From NCBI GenBank assembly GCA_963966185.1, contig CAWZYM010000440.1:185001-249000 (forward strand): a stretch of DNA of 64,000 bases, read 5' to 3'. How positions within the stretch are numbered: position 1 is the stretch's first letter; each line of letters begins with the position of its first letter. Origin of the DNA: Rhabditoides inermis (Eukaryota > Nematoda > Chromadorea > Rhabditida > Rhabditidae). Positions 63,626 through 64,000 of this stretch are shown here, in pieces. The translations under genes were made by a program, and so were the position numbers. The notes under the pieces were generated by a model. The model saw nothing but the letters and a program-made list of their open reading frames with translations. It had not been told where the DNA came from and did no database searches.

Positions 63626-64000
63626 CGAGCAAAGCGAGCCTCCGGCCCGCTAGTCGCCCTCCTCCCCTAAAATTTCCTATGGCGTTTGTTTGTCCAGACT
63701 CATAACTCATTACTCTTTCCACGAATCAGGATACAACTTCAGGGTTAAGGTTTGGTGTCACCTGAGACGCGATGGTTACTCTGACATCTCATTTGCATAA
63801 CTCCTTATATGGGTTCCACGAGAGGAACTTTGGACTTTGACTCGAAAACACACTTTTCACATTAACTCGATAACGAATTGAGACAGACGGTTCATATTCA
63901 CACCTTGCAACAACCTAACTAAGACAAAAGTTTTAGTAAACATATTATGTAAACAAGTAAACAAATAAACAAATAATGTAAACATTCTCGGAAATCTTAA
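63626..64000 (-). repeat. inverted copy of module G and family E
   Basis: On the minus strand this reads AACCCATATAAGGAGTTATG, CAAATGAGATG, GTCTGGACAAACAAACGCCA, TAGGAAATTTTAGGGGAGGA and GGCGACTAGCGGGCCGGAGG. It is the same composite unit as at 26.1-27.0 kb but in the other orientation, and it runs off the window. Confidence 0.85.

Overview
This is eukaryotic, almost certainly invertebrate-animal, nuclear DNA. The anchor is a complete 30-coding-exon gene on the minus strand for an FBXO11-type F-box protein (F-box, long right-handed beta-helix, C-terminal UBR-type zinc finger). All 29 introns begin GT and end AG, and the reading frame closes at every junction. Non-LTR and Penelope-like retroelements, terminal-inverted-repeat elements and dense microsatellites surround it. 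An early-branching animal such as a sponge is possible, but the sequence alone does not prove the phylum.

Layout. 1-17.6 kb is a higher-order repeat array. It is built from two satellites (monomers of about 139 and 110 bp sharing a GC-rich core), GA microsatellites, an ~850-bp module present five times, and a short module that follows a GC-rich hairpin. 17.6-30.5 kb is a second composite array: ~100/200-bp units rich in TGTTTAC, ~128-bp units rich in the octamer ATGCAAAT, and a recurring terminus made of a 'gacagac..ccatag..attttaggggg' box followed by GC hairpins with TTC/TTCG loops. Two 5'-truncated LINE copies have inserted there. 30.5-58 kb is the FBXO11 gene, transcribed right to left, with a polyadenylation signal near 30.55 kb.

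Two FBXO11 introns are about 7 kb long because of mobile elements. The 7.65-kb intron holds, on the opposite strand, a decayed LINE with zinc finger, Ulp1/C48-like protease, reverse transcriptase and restriction-like endonuclease (NeSL/Utopia-like), itself interrupted by a 429-bp retroposed insert with an 11-bp target duplication. The 7.05-kb intron holds a CR1/L2/Jockey-type LINE and a Penelope-like element. Each of these is split by its own palindromic foldback element carrying a convergent pair of tRNA-like (A box plus B box) sequences.

Right of the gene, a divergent plus-strand zinc-finger/FAR1-like gene (59.9-61.3 kb) is broken by a stop and a frameshift. A CpG-rich patch at 62.1-62.3 kb has CCAAT boxes, a GC box and a perfect E2F-type palindrome. 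The window ends in a nested palindrome and an inverted copy of the left-hand composite repeat. The most unusual features are the tRNA-like foldbacks, the shared hairpin terminus on otherwise unrelated repeats, the 39-bp UBR-box intron and the FBXO11 donor sites, which often have C at +4.
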